The notes under the pieces are model-generated. The model made no database searches. It was not told the DNA's origin and was given only the letters and a program-made list of their open reading frames with translations. A DNA stretch of 5,374 nucleotides from Terriglobales bacterium (lineage in GTDB: Bacteria > Acidobacteriota > Terriglobia > Terriglobales > Gp1-AA117), in assembly GCA_030150795.1 (NCBI GenBank), contig JASLFF010000339.1:1-5374 (forward strand), in the 5' to 3' direction. A program made the translations under genes and the position numbers. Of the stretch, positions 1 through 5,374 are shown in pieces (positions within the stretch are counted from its first letter, which is position 1; every line of letters starts with the position of its first letter).

Positions 1-734
1 TTCGGGCTATCGATACAGCCAATCAGCGCCGCCATTACTTTGAGGCCGGAGTCGGCCAGGCTCTTGCCGCTGCATATCGCGCCGGCCTCGTCACCCGCGA
101 TGATCTTTTTCTTCAAACAAAATTCACCTATCAGGCAGGCCAGGACCATCGCCTGCCTTACGATCCTGCCGCAACGCTCTCCGTCCAGGTTGCGCAATCC
201 ATGGCCAGTTCGCTTGAGCATCTTGGCACGGACCACGTGGACAGTTTTGTTCTGCACGGCCCCGCTTCTAACTCCCGGTGGACGCCTGACGATTTTGAAA
301 CCTGGCAGGCGATGCTTAAAGAACGCGACGCCGGACGCACACGCCTTCTCGGTGTCAGCAACATCTCACTCGGTCAACTGCAACAGATGGCCCGGGCCCA
401 TGCGGAACCGCCGGCGTTTGTCCAGAACCGATGCTACGCCCGTCTCGGCTGGGACCGCGACGTCCGCGCATTTTGCCGCGAGCGCAACATCATCTACCAG
501 GGCTTTTCTTTGCTCACGGCAAATGTTGAAGTACTTCGTCATCCTTTGGTCGCAGTACTCGCCGCGCAACTCAAAGCGTCTCCGGCCCAGATTGTCTTCG
601 CTTTCGCGCTCCAAGTTGGCATGCTGCCTCTCACAGGGACCACAAACCCTGAACACATGAAGCAAGACCTTGAAAGCCGTGCTTTGAAATTACCGCCCGA
701 TGCTGTAAATGCAATTGAGGCAATCGCTGGGTAG
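1..734 (+). CDS. Aldo/keto reductase, 5' end cut by the window edge
   Basis: Cytosolic NAD(P)H-dependent oxidoreductase of the aldo/keto reductase superfamily, a TIM barrel that reduces aldehydes or ketones; the substrate cannot be read from sequence. The frame is open from the first complete codon at 3, giving 243 visible residues, so perhaps a quarter of the usual ~300 is missing. All four residues of the family's catalytic tetrad seem present: Asp4 in AIDTA, Tyr12, Lys40 in LQTKF and His85 in VLHGP. Also typical are GVSN in mid-barrel and a C-terminal GTTNPEHM segment where the cofactor-binding region normally lies; it lacks the classic Lys-Ser NADP signature, so cofactor choice is open. 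The ATG at 201 is internal, because Asp, Tyr and Lys of the active site lie upstream of it. It converges on the DUF72 gene. Family assignment is firm, function is not. Confidence 0.9.
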   Translation, partial: RAIDTANQRRHYFEAGVGQALAAAYRAGLVTRDDLFLQTKFTYQAGQDHRLPYDPAATLSVQVAQSMASSLEHLGTDHVDSFVLHGPASNSRWTPDDFETWQAMLKERDAGRTRLLGVSNISLGQLQQMARAHAEPPAFVQNRCYARLGWDRDVRAFCRERNIIYQGFSLLTANVEVLRHPLVAVLAAQLKASPAQIVFAFALQVGMLPLTGTTNPEHMKQDLESRALKLPPDAVNAIEAIAG

Positions 735-776
735 TGCTTTATTGATGGATGCAAAAATAATTGTCCTAATCATTAA

Positions 777-847
777 GAATCGTCATCCCGACGGACGTGA
801 AGCGAGCGAGCGCTTTCTTCAGCGCGCGAGTAGGGCGGAGGGACCTT
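777..847 (+). repeat. Intergenic hairpin repeat, copy A
   Basis: Its first 56 bases match 5320-5374 with about four substitutions and one indel. It starts GTCATCCC (782-789) and ends GGGACC (840-845). The ends can pair (GTC..CCC with GGGAC). Inside is a hairpin, GCGCT (810-814) with AGCGC (821-825) around a TTCTTC loop, extended by two more pairs past an A-G mismatch. It lies 43 bases after the reductase stop, in the convergent gap. It has no coding potential. It resembles intergenic repeats I recall from Acidobacteriota; that link is from memory. Confidence 0.75.
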
Positions 848-915
848 GTGTTTCTTTTCGATGGTGTACGGTATTCATGAAACCGCTTTTAAGTCGCACT
901 AGATACCCACTCATT

Positions 916-1016
916 GTTGCCCTCCTGAGCGACTCCGAGGAAGCGCCGCTGTCGGGTTCCCATTCACGCCCGCTTTTGGCGTAATGAAGGACTGAGGAGG
1001 AGCTAAGGAGGGCAAC
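916..1016. repeat. Nested inverted repeat with a 15-base outer stem
   Basis: The arm at 916-930 is the reverse complement of 1002-1016 at 14 of 15 positions, with 71 bases between. Inside is a second hairpin: 961-970 pairs with 978-986 (nine pairs, one bulged C) around a seven-base loop. A short CTCC/GGAG pairing (933-936 with 996-999) can stack on the outer stem. It ends two bases from the DUF72 stop codon, in the gap where transcription from both sides converges. A U-tract follows on neither strand, so a classic intrinsic terminator is not supported. Options are a bidirectional 3' end structure, a structured RNA, or a small non-autonomous element; there is no clear target-site duplication. 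Confidence 0.6.
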
Positions 1017-1018
1017 TC

Positions 1019-1783
1019 CTATTGTGCTGTTTTCTTCTTCCCCGCCTTCTTCTCCGGCATCACGAACGGCTTTTCCTCAATCCCGTTCAGCCGCGCCGCT
1101 GTCACGGCGTTCAAGGCGCTTTCCGGCTGCTCTTCATGCTTGAAGAATGCAAACACCTCGCGCTCCGCGCTCTGCGTCTTTAATTCTTCTGCCACCTTCT
1201 GCAAATCTGGCGTGCTGTACTCAGGCTCGCGAAAACGGTAATAAAGAAAATCCGCCGTCGCTACCTTGGGCACAACAATTTTTTCGCTCTCTGCCCAGCA
1301 CAGCGCCGCGTTCTTGCTCTTGAGTACCTCATACACTTCGTCGGTAAACCAGCTCTCATGCCGGAACTCAAAGGCAAACCTGTACGCCTGCGGCAGCAGT
1401 TGCGCAAACGTCCGCAGCAGATCAAGATCGGCCTTCAGATTCGGCGGCGTTTGGATCAATATCGGCCCCAGCCTGCCTGACTGGCGCATTGGTTCCATGC
1501 TTTGCAGAAAAAATCGGAACGCGTCGTCACAATCCTTGAGCCGCTTAAAATGGGTAATCGATTGATGCACCTTGGCGGCAAACTTGAAATCCAACGAGGT
1601 CACGCCAACCCATCCGGCGATGGCGCTCGCCGTCGGCATCCGGCGAAACGTGGCGTTTAACTCCACCGCATTTAGCCGCGTCGCATAAAACTCAAGAAAT
1701 CGTTTTGACGGCAGCTTCTCCGGAAAAAACGCCGGCTTCCAGCTCGCGTATGACCATCCAGACGTGCCGATGTGCAGATCCAT
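1019..1783 (-). CDS. DUF72 (YecE-like) family protein
   Basis: A 254-residue protein of the DUF72 family (Pfam PF01904, YecE-like), predicted soluble TIM barrel with no settled biochemical role. Family landmarks in order: the N-terminal HIGTSGWSYASW (4-15) and FFPEKLP; FYATRLNAVELNATFRRMP (32-50), the usual 'Y...F..VE.N.TFY..P' block; FAAKVHQSITH (68-78), the 'F.vK....iTH' strand; GPILIQTPP (106-114); FEFRHESWF (138-146); YYRF (181-184); and FAFFKHE...ALNA near the end. Length is normal for the family. The tail from residue 244 is lysine-rich (EKKAGKKKTAQ) and probably disordered. The ATG at 1783 was chosen because the family begins at this point; the reading frame runs open to a GTG at 1861, but those 26 residues resemble nothing in the family. 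No Shine-Dalgarno sequence precedes the ATG. Confidence 0.93.
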   Translation of the reverse strand: MDLHIGTSGWSYASWKPAFFPEKLPSKRFLEFYATRLNAVELNATFRRMPTASAIAGWVGVTSLDFKFAAKVHQSITHFKRLKDCDDAFRFFLQSMEPMRQSGRLGPILIQTPPNLKADLDLLRTFAQLLPQAYRFAFEFRHESWFTDEVYEVLKSKNAALCWAESEKIVVPKVATADFLYYRFREPEYSTPDLQKVAEELKTQSAEREVFAFFKHEEQPESALNAVTAARLNGIEEKPFVMPEKKAGKKKTAQ

Positions 1784-1792
1784 TAGGAGAGA

Positions 1793-1820
1793 AGTATAGA
1801 GGCTGCGCCCATACGAGCAA
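1793..1820 (-). promoter_or_regulatory. Possible sigma-70-type promoter for the DUF72 gene
   Basis: On the minus strand a TATACT -10-like box (1793-1798) lies 16 bases after TTGCTC (1815-1820), a weak -35 that matches three of six consensus bases. The ATG begins ten bases after the -10 box, so a transcript starting at the usual distance would have almost no leader. This fits the absence of a ribosome binding site there and argues against the longer GTG start, which would place the promoter inside the coding region. The call is by eye only. Confidence 0.35.
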
Positions 1821-1923
1821 AGTGCTGGTCTAGTCCTCCCTGAAGTAAAATCCCTGGTCACATCGACTTTCAGCGAATTTGTTCGGCGGCTACCGCAAAC
1901 GCAACTGACTCAGGCTTCACGCT

Positions 1924-2907
1924 TCAATTCCACTTCAATCCCTTAAGCTGGTCAAGGTTCACGTTGCCGCCACTCAGTACGGCCACCACTCTCGATCCCG
2001 CAGGCGCTTTGATCAACCCATGCAACAGCGCTGCCACTGGCGCAGCGGCTGCGCCTTCCACCACCAGCTTGCAGCGCGACATGGTCCAGATCATGGCATC
2101 AAAAATATCCTTATCGGGCAGCGTAACGATATCATCCACAAAGCGCTGCACAATGGAGAAATTGTTTTCGCCCACTCGCTTTACCCGCAGCCCGTCGATA
2201 ATGCAGTCAATCTTGTCCAGCGTGACCACGCGCCCGGCTTCAATGCTTCGCTTCATGCCAGGCCCGTCTGACGATTCCACGCCGATGACCTTGATCTTTG
2301 GGTTCGACGCCTTCAAGGCCATCGATACGCCGGAGATCAGCCCGCCGCCGCCAATCGGCACTACGGCGATATCTATTTCAGGAAAATCTTCATACACTTC
2401 CAGCCCCAGCGTTCCCTGCCCGGCTATCAGTTGCAGATCGTCAAAGGGATGAATGTAAGTGTAGCCGCGCTCGGCGACGAGTTGTTTGGCTTTCTCATTG
2501 GCCTCGTCCCAAATCAGGCCATGCTGCACAACTTCCGCCCCGTAAGCCCGCGTGGCATCGACCTTCGATTGCGTCGCGTTGGTGGCCATCACCACAACAG
2601 CTTTAATCCCGTAAACGCCCGCGGCCAGCGCCACGCCTTGCGCATGATTGCCCGCTGAAGAACAGATCACGCCGCGCTTGCGCTGCTCTTCCGTCAGGTG
2701 GCTGAATTTATTCAGAGGCCCGCGAAGCTTGTACGATCCACCCTTCTGAAAAATTTCCGCCTTTAGCCGGACATCAAAGCCGGTGTGCTCGCTCAGCAGC
2801 CGCGACGTGAGCAGCGGCGTGTGATAAGCAAACGATGAAACGACTTTTCTGGCGGCCTGAAACTCCTGCAGGGAAACTTCCGGGGCGGCGGAGACTTGTG
2901 GGGGCAT
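1924..2907 (-). CDS. Threonine/serine dehydratase (threonine ammonia-lyase), no ACT domain
   Basis: A 327-residue PLP enzyme of the tryptophan-synthase-beta fold (PF00291). It is predicted to deaminate L-threonine to 2-oxobutanoate and ammonia, and probably L-serine to pyruvate, in the cytosol. Visible motifs: GGSYKLRG with the Schiff-base Lys60; SSAGNHAQG (83-91), the substrate/PLP loop; the glycine-rich PLP phosphate loop PIGGGGLISG (184-193); and SGGNV (312-316) near the C-terminus. It stops after the catalytic domain, with no regulatory ACT region, so its length matches catabolic TdcB-type enzymes rather than isoleucine-inhibited biosynthetic IlvA. RGP replaces the more common RGA after the active lysine. 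The ATG has a good ribosome binding site. Alternatives in the same fold are serine racemase or phenylserine dehydratase; exact substrate is uncertain, so no gene symbol is given. Confidence 0.9.
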   Translation of the reverse strand: MPPQVSAAPEVSLQEFQAARKVVSSFAYHTPLLTSRLLSEHTGFDVRLKAEIFQKGGSYKLRGPLNKFSHLTEEQRKRGVICSSAGNHAQGVALAAGVYGIKAVVVMATNATQSKVDATRAYGAEVVQHGLIWDEANEKAKQLVAERGYTYIHPFDDLQLIAGQGTLGLEVYEDFPEIDIAVVPIGGGGLISGVSMALKASNPKIKVIGVESSDGPGMKRSIEAGRVVTLDKIDCIIDGLRVKRVGENNFSIVQRFVDDIVTLPDKDIFDAMIWTMSRCKLVVEGAAAAPVAALLHGLIKAPAGSRVVAVLSGGNVNLDQLKGLKWN

Positions 2908-2915
2908 GGTTGGAG

Positions 2916-2920
2916 TCCTT
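2916..2920 (-). promoter_or_regulatory. Ribosome binding site of the dehydratase gene
   Basis: AAGGA on the minus strand, eight bases before the ATG at 2907, supports that start codon. I see no convincing -10/-35 pair upstream, although the AT-rich stretch 2920-2956 is where a promoter would be expected. Confidence 0.65.
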
Positions 2921-2968
2921 TTCTATTCAGTGGAAGAACTTGAAAAGTCTATCAAAGCGCAAGAGGCG

Positions 2969-2998
2969 TGGTCATCTCAATGCGAAGCGACCAACCTT
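2969..2998 (+). repeat. Short degenerate copy D of the intergenic repeat
   Basis: It starts GTCATC (2971-2976), contains GCGAAGCGA and ends ACCTT, the layout of the repeat at 777-847 without the central stem. TGGTC (2969-2973) can pair with GACCA (2989-2993). It stands six bases ahead of another divergent copy. Similarity is by eye and this short stretch is the weakest member. Confidence 0.4.
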
Positions 2999-3003
2999 CC
3001 CCC

Positions 3004-3054
3004 TGTCCTGAACGATACCTCGCAACGTTAGGAGCGAGGTAGAGTCGAAGGACC
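3004..3054 (+). repeat. Divergent copy C of the intergenic repeat
   Basis: An outer stem GTCCT (3005-3009) with AGGAC (3049-3053) encloses a perfect eight-base stem TACCTCGC (3016-3023) with GCGAGGTA (3034-3041) and a ten-base loop. The 3' part (GCGAGGTAG...GGACC) aligns with the 3' part of the copy at 777-847 at roughly 16 of 22 positions, while the inner-stem sequence differs but still pairs. It is in the gap between the NmrA-like and dehydratase genes. Confidence 0.6.
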
Positions 3055-3258
3055 CAGGTGCTGCCCTTTATAACGATTTCCGGGTCAGGGAGTTCTCTCC
3101 CCGCTGTCTTAAGCTACCATCTTTCCTACGTCCGCGACGCCTAGCACTGAACACTCAGCGCCGCAAGGCGCGTCAAGAGTTTAGCCACCTCTGGAGGCGA
3201 GCGCATGCGAAAGGGCGGGTAGGCGGCGATTAGAGACAGAGCCCCAGCGGGGCGACAC
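3055..3258. other. Non-coding tract with several small GC-rich hairpins
   Basis: No gene is visible here. Three compact perfect stems occur: GGGAG/CTCCC (3088-3092, 3097-3101) with a TTCT loop; GCGCC/GGCGC (3158-3162, 3167-3171) closing a GCAA loop, which is a GNRA tetraloop on the + strand; and GCCCC/GGGGC (3241-3245, 3249-3253) with a three-base loop. A CGCATGCG palindrome lies at 3203-3210. The tract reads like decayed intergenic repeat material rather than a regulatory leader, but it also includes whatever ends transcription of the NmrA-like gene. Confidence 0.45.
3241..3253 (-). terminator. Weak candidate terminator hairpin after the NmrA-like gene
   Basis: On the minus strand a five-base GC stem with a three-base loop begins five bases after the TAG stop at 3259 and is followed by pyrimidine-rich TCTGTCTCT, not a true U-run. 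The position suits a terminator, but the stem is short and the tail poor; it may equally be part of a repeat. Confidence 0.25.
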
Positions 3259-4161
3259 CTAAGCTGCCTTCGTCTGCGCTCGATACACGGGCACAAACTC
3301 TTCCTTCACAAATGCTTCAAACGAAGTAGATGTCGTGTTGCGCGATGACCTTTGTTCCAACGCGCGCATATGTCCGAAGTTCAAGGCCTCCGCCATCTCC
3401 AGGATCAGGCTTGCCACATTCGGCGACATGCCCATCTGAATGAAGATGGGCTGCATCTGCTCACCCGGCACCTGGACATACTTGAGATCGGGCTTTTCGA
3501 TTGCCTTGCCGATGATCGCGGTTGCCTCATCCATGCTGAGGTCGCGCTGGCCCAACAGTTCGCGCGTCTGCTTCCCCTTGAAGTCGAGCGCCACCAGCCA
3601 TTCAGCGGCCTTGTTTCCAATGTCTTTTGTGGCGATCATAGGCAGTTTAAGATCGCCGCGCAGAGGTCCGGCGGACTTGCCCATCGCGTGGATCGCCGCT
3701 GCCTGGCCGAGCGTGTTCTCCATGAAGTAACCAGCGCGCAGGTGAACCACGTTCAATCCCGCGATCCGGTTTAGGATTTCTTCAAACTCGTGCAACCCGA
3801 CTACTGGCCCGGTACCCGACTCCTTGTCAGCACCTACGCTGCTGAGCGATACAGCGTGCTTTACTCCCGCGCGTTCCAGCGCGCCTGCAATTGCCTCGCT
3901 CGCCCGGCGCTGATCGCCGCGAAAATCCTGGCTGGTCATGCTGGGCGGAATCATCGCGTACACGCCCTCCGCGCCGGTGAATGCCTTGGTAAGAGCGGCC
4001 TGGTCGCTTATGTCCGCCACGAAGCCCTCGGCCCCGCGCGCCACGAATGACTGCAAACGTTCTGCGCTCCTGCCAATCACGCGAACTTTCTTGCCTTGAT
4101 CAAGCAGACGGTTTGCGACAACGCGGCCGGTGTTCCCTGTTGCTCCGGTGACAACGTACAT
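3259..4161 (-). CDS. NmrA-like NAD(P)-binding protein (atypical short-chain dehydrogenase)
   Basis: A 300-residue soluble Rossmann-fold protein of the NmrA/atypical SDR group. The N-terminus carries the dinucleotide-binding motif TGATGNTG (5-12) in the family's GxxGxxG form. Arg31 just after the second strand (VRVIGRS) favours NADP(H). Asp50 in FVADISD is the usual adenine-side residue, SLSSVGAD (105-112) is the strand-five region, and LRAGYFMEN (141-149) is typical of NmrA-like proteins. I do not find a YxxxK catalytic pair, so it may be a reductase of the quinone-reductase-like branch or a redox sensor; the substrate is unknown. The ATG at 4161 follows a strong GGAGGT and puts the Rossmann strand at residue 2; the frame is open to a TTG at 4209 and an ATG at 4173, but the latter overlaps the ribosome binding site. 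It starts 51 bases after the threonine aldolase stop, probably the same transcript. Confidence 0.88.
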   Translation of the reverse strand: MYVVTGATGNTGRVVANRLLDQGKKVRVIGRSAERLQSFVARGAEGFVADISDQAALTKAFTGAEGVYAMIPPSMTSQDFRGDQRRASEAIAGALERAGVKHAVSLSSVGADKESGTGPVVGLHEFEEILNRIAGLNVVHLRAGYFMENTLGQAAAIHAMGKSAGPLRGDLKLPMIATKDIGNKAAEWLVALDFKGKQTRELLGQRDLSMDEATAIIGKAIEKPDLKYVQVPGEQMQPIFIQMGMSPNVASLILEMAEALNFGHMRALEQRSSRNTTSTSFEAFVKEEFVPVYRAQTKAA

Positions 4162-4165
4162 AGAG

Positions 4166-4171
4166 ACCTCC
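4166..4171 (-). promoter_or_regulatory. Ribosome binding site fixing the NmrA-like start
   Basis: GGAGGT on the minus strand lies four bases before the ATG at 4161. It is the best Shine-Dalgarno sequence in the window and decides between three in-frame starts (TTG 4209, ATG 4173, ATG 4161). Confidence 0.75.
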
Positions 4172-4212
4172 ATCTCGTTATGGATGTCCCGGCGCGGGGA
4201 ATGATGCAAAAA

Positions 4213-5295
4213 CTATCGGTAAATCACGCGCACTACTTCCAGCACCTTCACACAATCTTCCCTGCTCACATCATTATGCGTGACAAAGCGCATCTGCTCC
4301 TGGTCAATCCCCGCAGCAAGCACATTCTGGGCCGCCAGCTTGCGGCTGAATTCCGTTGTATCCATGCCTGTGCCAATGACGTTGAATACCAAAATATTCG
4401 TCTGCACTTTTTTTGCGTCGATCTTGATTCCCTTAATCTCCGACAAGCCTTCGGCCAGTAGACGTGCGTTGTTGTGGTCTTCCTGCAAGCGCGCCGGCAT
4501 CTTCTCCAACGCAATTAACCCAGTTGCCGCCAGCACCCCGGCCTGGCGCATGCCGCCGCCCATCGCTTTGCGAAACACGCGCGCCTTATCGATGAACGCC
4601 TTGCTCCCCACCAGCATCGATCCCACCGGCGCGCACAGCCCCTTCGAAAGGCAGAACATCACAGAATCAAATTTGCGCGCTAGCTCCGCGACGGACTTCT
4701 TCATAGCCGTAGCCTCATTAAAAATGCGCGCGCCGTCCAGATGCACCGGCAAACCCAGCTCATGCGCACCGTCACAGATTTCGTCTGAAACATCGAGCGG
4801 AAAAATCGTTCCTCCGGCCAGGCTGCCCGTATTCTCCAGTTCAATCAACCCTGTCTGTGCGCGATAGTAGGCCGGCGGCGCAATCTTCTTTTTGATCTGC
4901 GCCCAGGTAATCACGCCGTCTTCGCCATAGATCGTCAGCGGCTGGCAGCCGGAAAACGCCGCCACCGTCGCTGACTCCAGATTGATGAAGTGCGCGCGCT
5001 CCTCGCAGATAATCTCCTGACCATGCTGCGTGTGGCAGCGAATCGCCACCTGGTTCCCCATGGTGCCGGTCGGGACGAAGATCGCGGCTTCTTTTTCAAA
5101 AATCTGCGCAGCCCGCTCCGTCAGGCGGTTCATGGTGGGATCTTCGCCATAGACGTCGTCAGCAACCTCAGCTTCAGCCATGGCCTGCCGCATCTCCGGC
5201 GTGGGCTGCGTCACGGTGTCACTGCGCAGATCGATAGCACGTTTGGTTTTGCGTTCTTCGGATTGAGCTGTTTCAGGCTCTAGCTTTGGTGGCAT
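4213..5295 (-). CDS. ltaE: Low-specificity L-threonine aldolase
   Basis: A 360-residue fold-type I PLP enzyme that cleaves L-threonine and L-allo-threonine to glycine and acetaldehyde in the cytosol. Motifs in order: IDLRSDTVTQP (21-31), DDVYGEDPT (46-54), the PLP-phosphate loop PTGTMGNQ (75-82), ERAHF with His102 stacking on PLP, LENT (153-156), HLDGARIFN (185-193) with the PLP-binding Asp187 and Arg190, CLSKGL with the Schiff-base Lys218, GGGMRQAG (246-253) and MRFVTH with Arg336 near the C-terminus. Oddly, the residue after ENT is Gly157, where many homologues have His, and Tyr144 stands where E. coli has His126. About 20 charged residues precede the usual family start. The ATG at 5295 was chosen over an in-frame TTG at 5316; the ribosome site before it is only a weak AGGG. 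The NmrA-like gene follows 51 bases downstream. Confidence 0.93.
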   Translation of the reverse strand: MPPKLEPETAQSEERKTKRAIDLRSDTVTQPTPEMRQAMAEAEVADDVYGEDPTMNRLTERAAQIFEKEAAIFVPTGTMGNQVAIRCHTQHGQEIICEERAHFINLESATVAAFSGCQPLTIYGEDGVITWAQIKKKIAPPAYYRAQTGLIELENTGSLAGGTIFPLDVSDEICDGAHELGLPVHLDGARIFNEATAMKKSVAELARKFDSVMFCLSKGLCAPVGSMLVGSKAFIDKARVFRKAMGGGMRQAGVLAATGLIALEKMPARLQEDHNNARLLAEGLSEIKGIKIDAKKVQTNILVFNVIGTGMDTTEFSRKLAAQNVLAAGIDQEQMRFVTHNDVSREDCVKVLEVVRVIYR

Positions 5296-5319
5296 GTTGA
5301 CCCTGTCTTTTTTCAAATC

Positions 5320-5374
5320 GAATCGTCATCCCGACGACCGTAAGCGAGCGCGCGCTGTCTTCAGCGCGCGAGTA
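5320..5374 (+). repeat. Intergenic hairpin repeat, copy B, cut by the window end
   Basis: It begins 25 bases upstream of the aldolase ATG and matches 777-832 with about four substitutions and one indel. Its core is a perfect eight-base GC-rich stem, 5349-5356 with 5363-5370, around a six-base GTCTTC loop. The expected GGGACC end lies beyond the window. It occupies the position where the aldolase promoter or 5' leader should be. Confidence 0.75.

Noticed and set aside
40..660. A 206-codon + strand reading frame overlapping the aldo/keto reductase
   Set aside because: Its product is rich in Arg, Pro and Ser with no family motif, and it overlaps a frame holding all four aldo/keto reductase catalytic residues. 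It is an out-of-frame shadow.
709..984. A 91-codon + strand reading frame in the gap after the reductase
   Set aside because: It runs through repeat copy A and into the large inverted repeat, starts inside the reductase gene and has no recognisable domain or ribosome binding site.
1784..1861. A 26-residue N-terminal extension of the DUF72 protein from a GTG at 1861
   Set aside because: The family starts at HIGTSGW, and the extension would contain the candidate promoter.
1964..2452. A 162-codon reading frame antisense to the dehydratase
   Set aside because: Low-complexity Ser/Pro/Thr-rich product, wholly antisense to a gene with intact PLP motifs; typical GC-rich antisense shadow.
2969..3253. 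A CRISPR array in the dehydratase-NmrA gap
   Set aside because: The repeated units differ in length and sequence, are not evenly spaced and no cas gene is present.
2908..3258. A riboswitch or T-box leader in front of the dehydratase
   Set aside because: The hairpins are separated from the gene by repeat copies, no T-box or known aptamer core was recognised, and no terminator/antiterminator pair is seen next to the ribosome binding site.
3352..3774. A 140-codon reading frame antisense to the NmrA-like gene
   Set aside because: No motif and no ribosome binding site, and it is fully covered by a well-supported gene.
4280..4867. A 195-codon reading frame antisense to the threonine aldolase
   Set aside because: It lies wholly inside the aldolase gene on the other strand and shows no motifs; the long open frame follows from codon bias in GC-rich DNA.
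777..5374. The matching repeats at 777 and 5320 as ends of one transposon spanning the window
   Set aside because: They are direct, imperfect copies, extra relatives lie between them, and the enclosed genes are ordinary metabolic genes with no transposase or integrase.

Overview
The window looks like chromosomal DNA from a GC-rich, free-living bacterium, most likely an acidobacterium (Acidobacteriota, Terriglobia-like). This rests on the style of the proteins and on several copies of an intergenic repeat beginning GTCATCC(C/T)GA and ending GGACC, a type I remember from that phylum. It is an inference, not a database result. I see no transposase, integrase, phage gene, CRISPR array, tRNA or rRNA.

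Layout: a + strand aldo/keto reductase (cut by the left edge, ending at 734) faces four minus-strand genes. Reading down the minus strand from the right edge these are a low-specificity L-threonine aldolase (5295-4213), an NmrA-like NAD(P)-binding protein (4161-3259), an ACT-less threonine/serine dehydratase (2907-1924) and a DUF72/YecE-family protein (1783-1019). The aldolase and NmrA-like genes are 51 bases apart and probably co-transcribed. The dehydratase lies 351 bases further on and the DUF72 gene 140 bases beyond that; each has its own translation or promoter signals.

The genes suggest amino-acid catabolism. The aldolase splits L-threonine to glycine and acetaldehyde, and the dehydratase deaminates threonine to 2-oxobutanoate. 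The NmrA-like protein and the reductase are NAD(P)H-type enzymes with unknown substrates. A shared pathway is possible but not shown.

The least explained material is between the genes. Four related, foldable repeat copies (777-847, 2969-2998, 3004-3054, 5320-5374) occur in the same orientation, one of them just ahead of the aldolase start codon. A 101-base nested inverted repeat (916-1016) abuts the DUF72 stop codon, and a tract of small GC-rich hairpins, one with a GCAA tetraloop, fills 3088-3253. The coding genes belong to known families, and I found no clear new enzyme or defence system.
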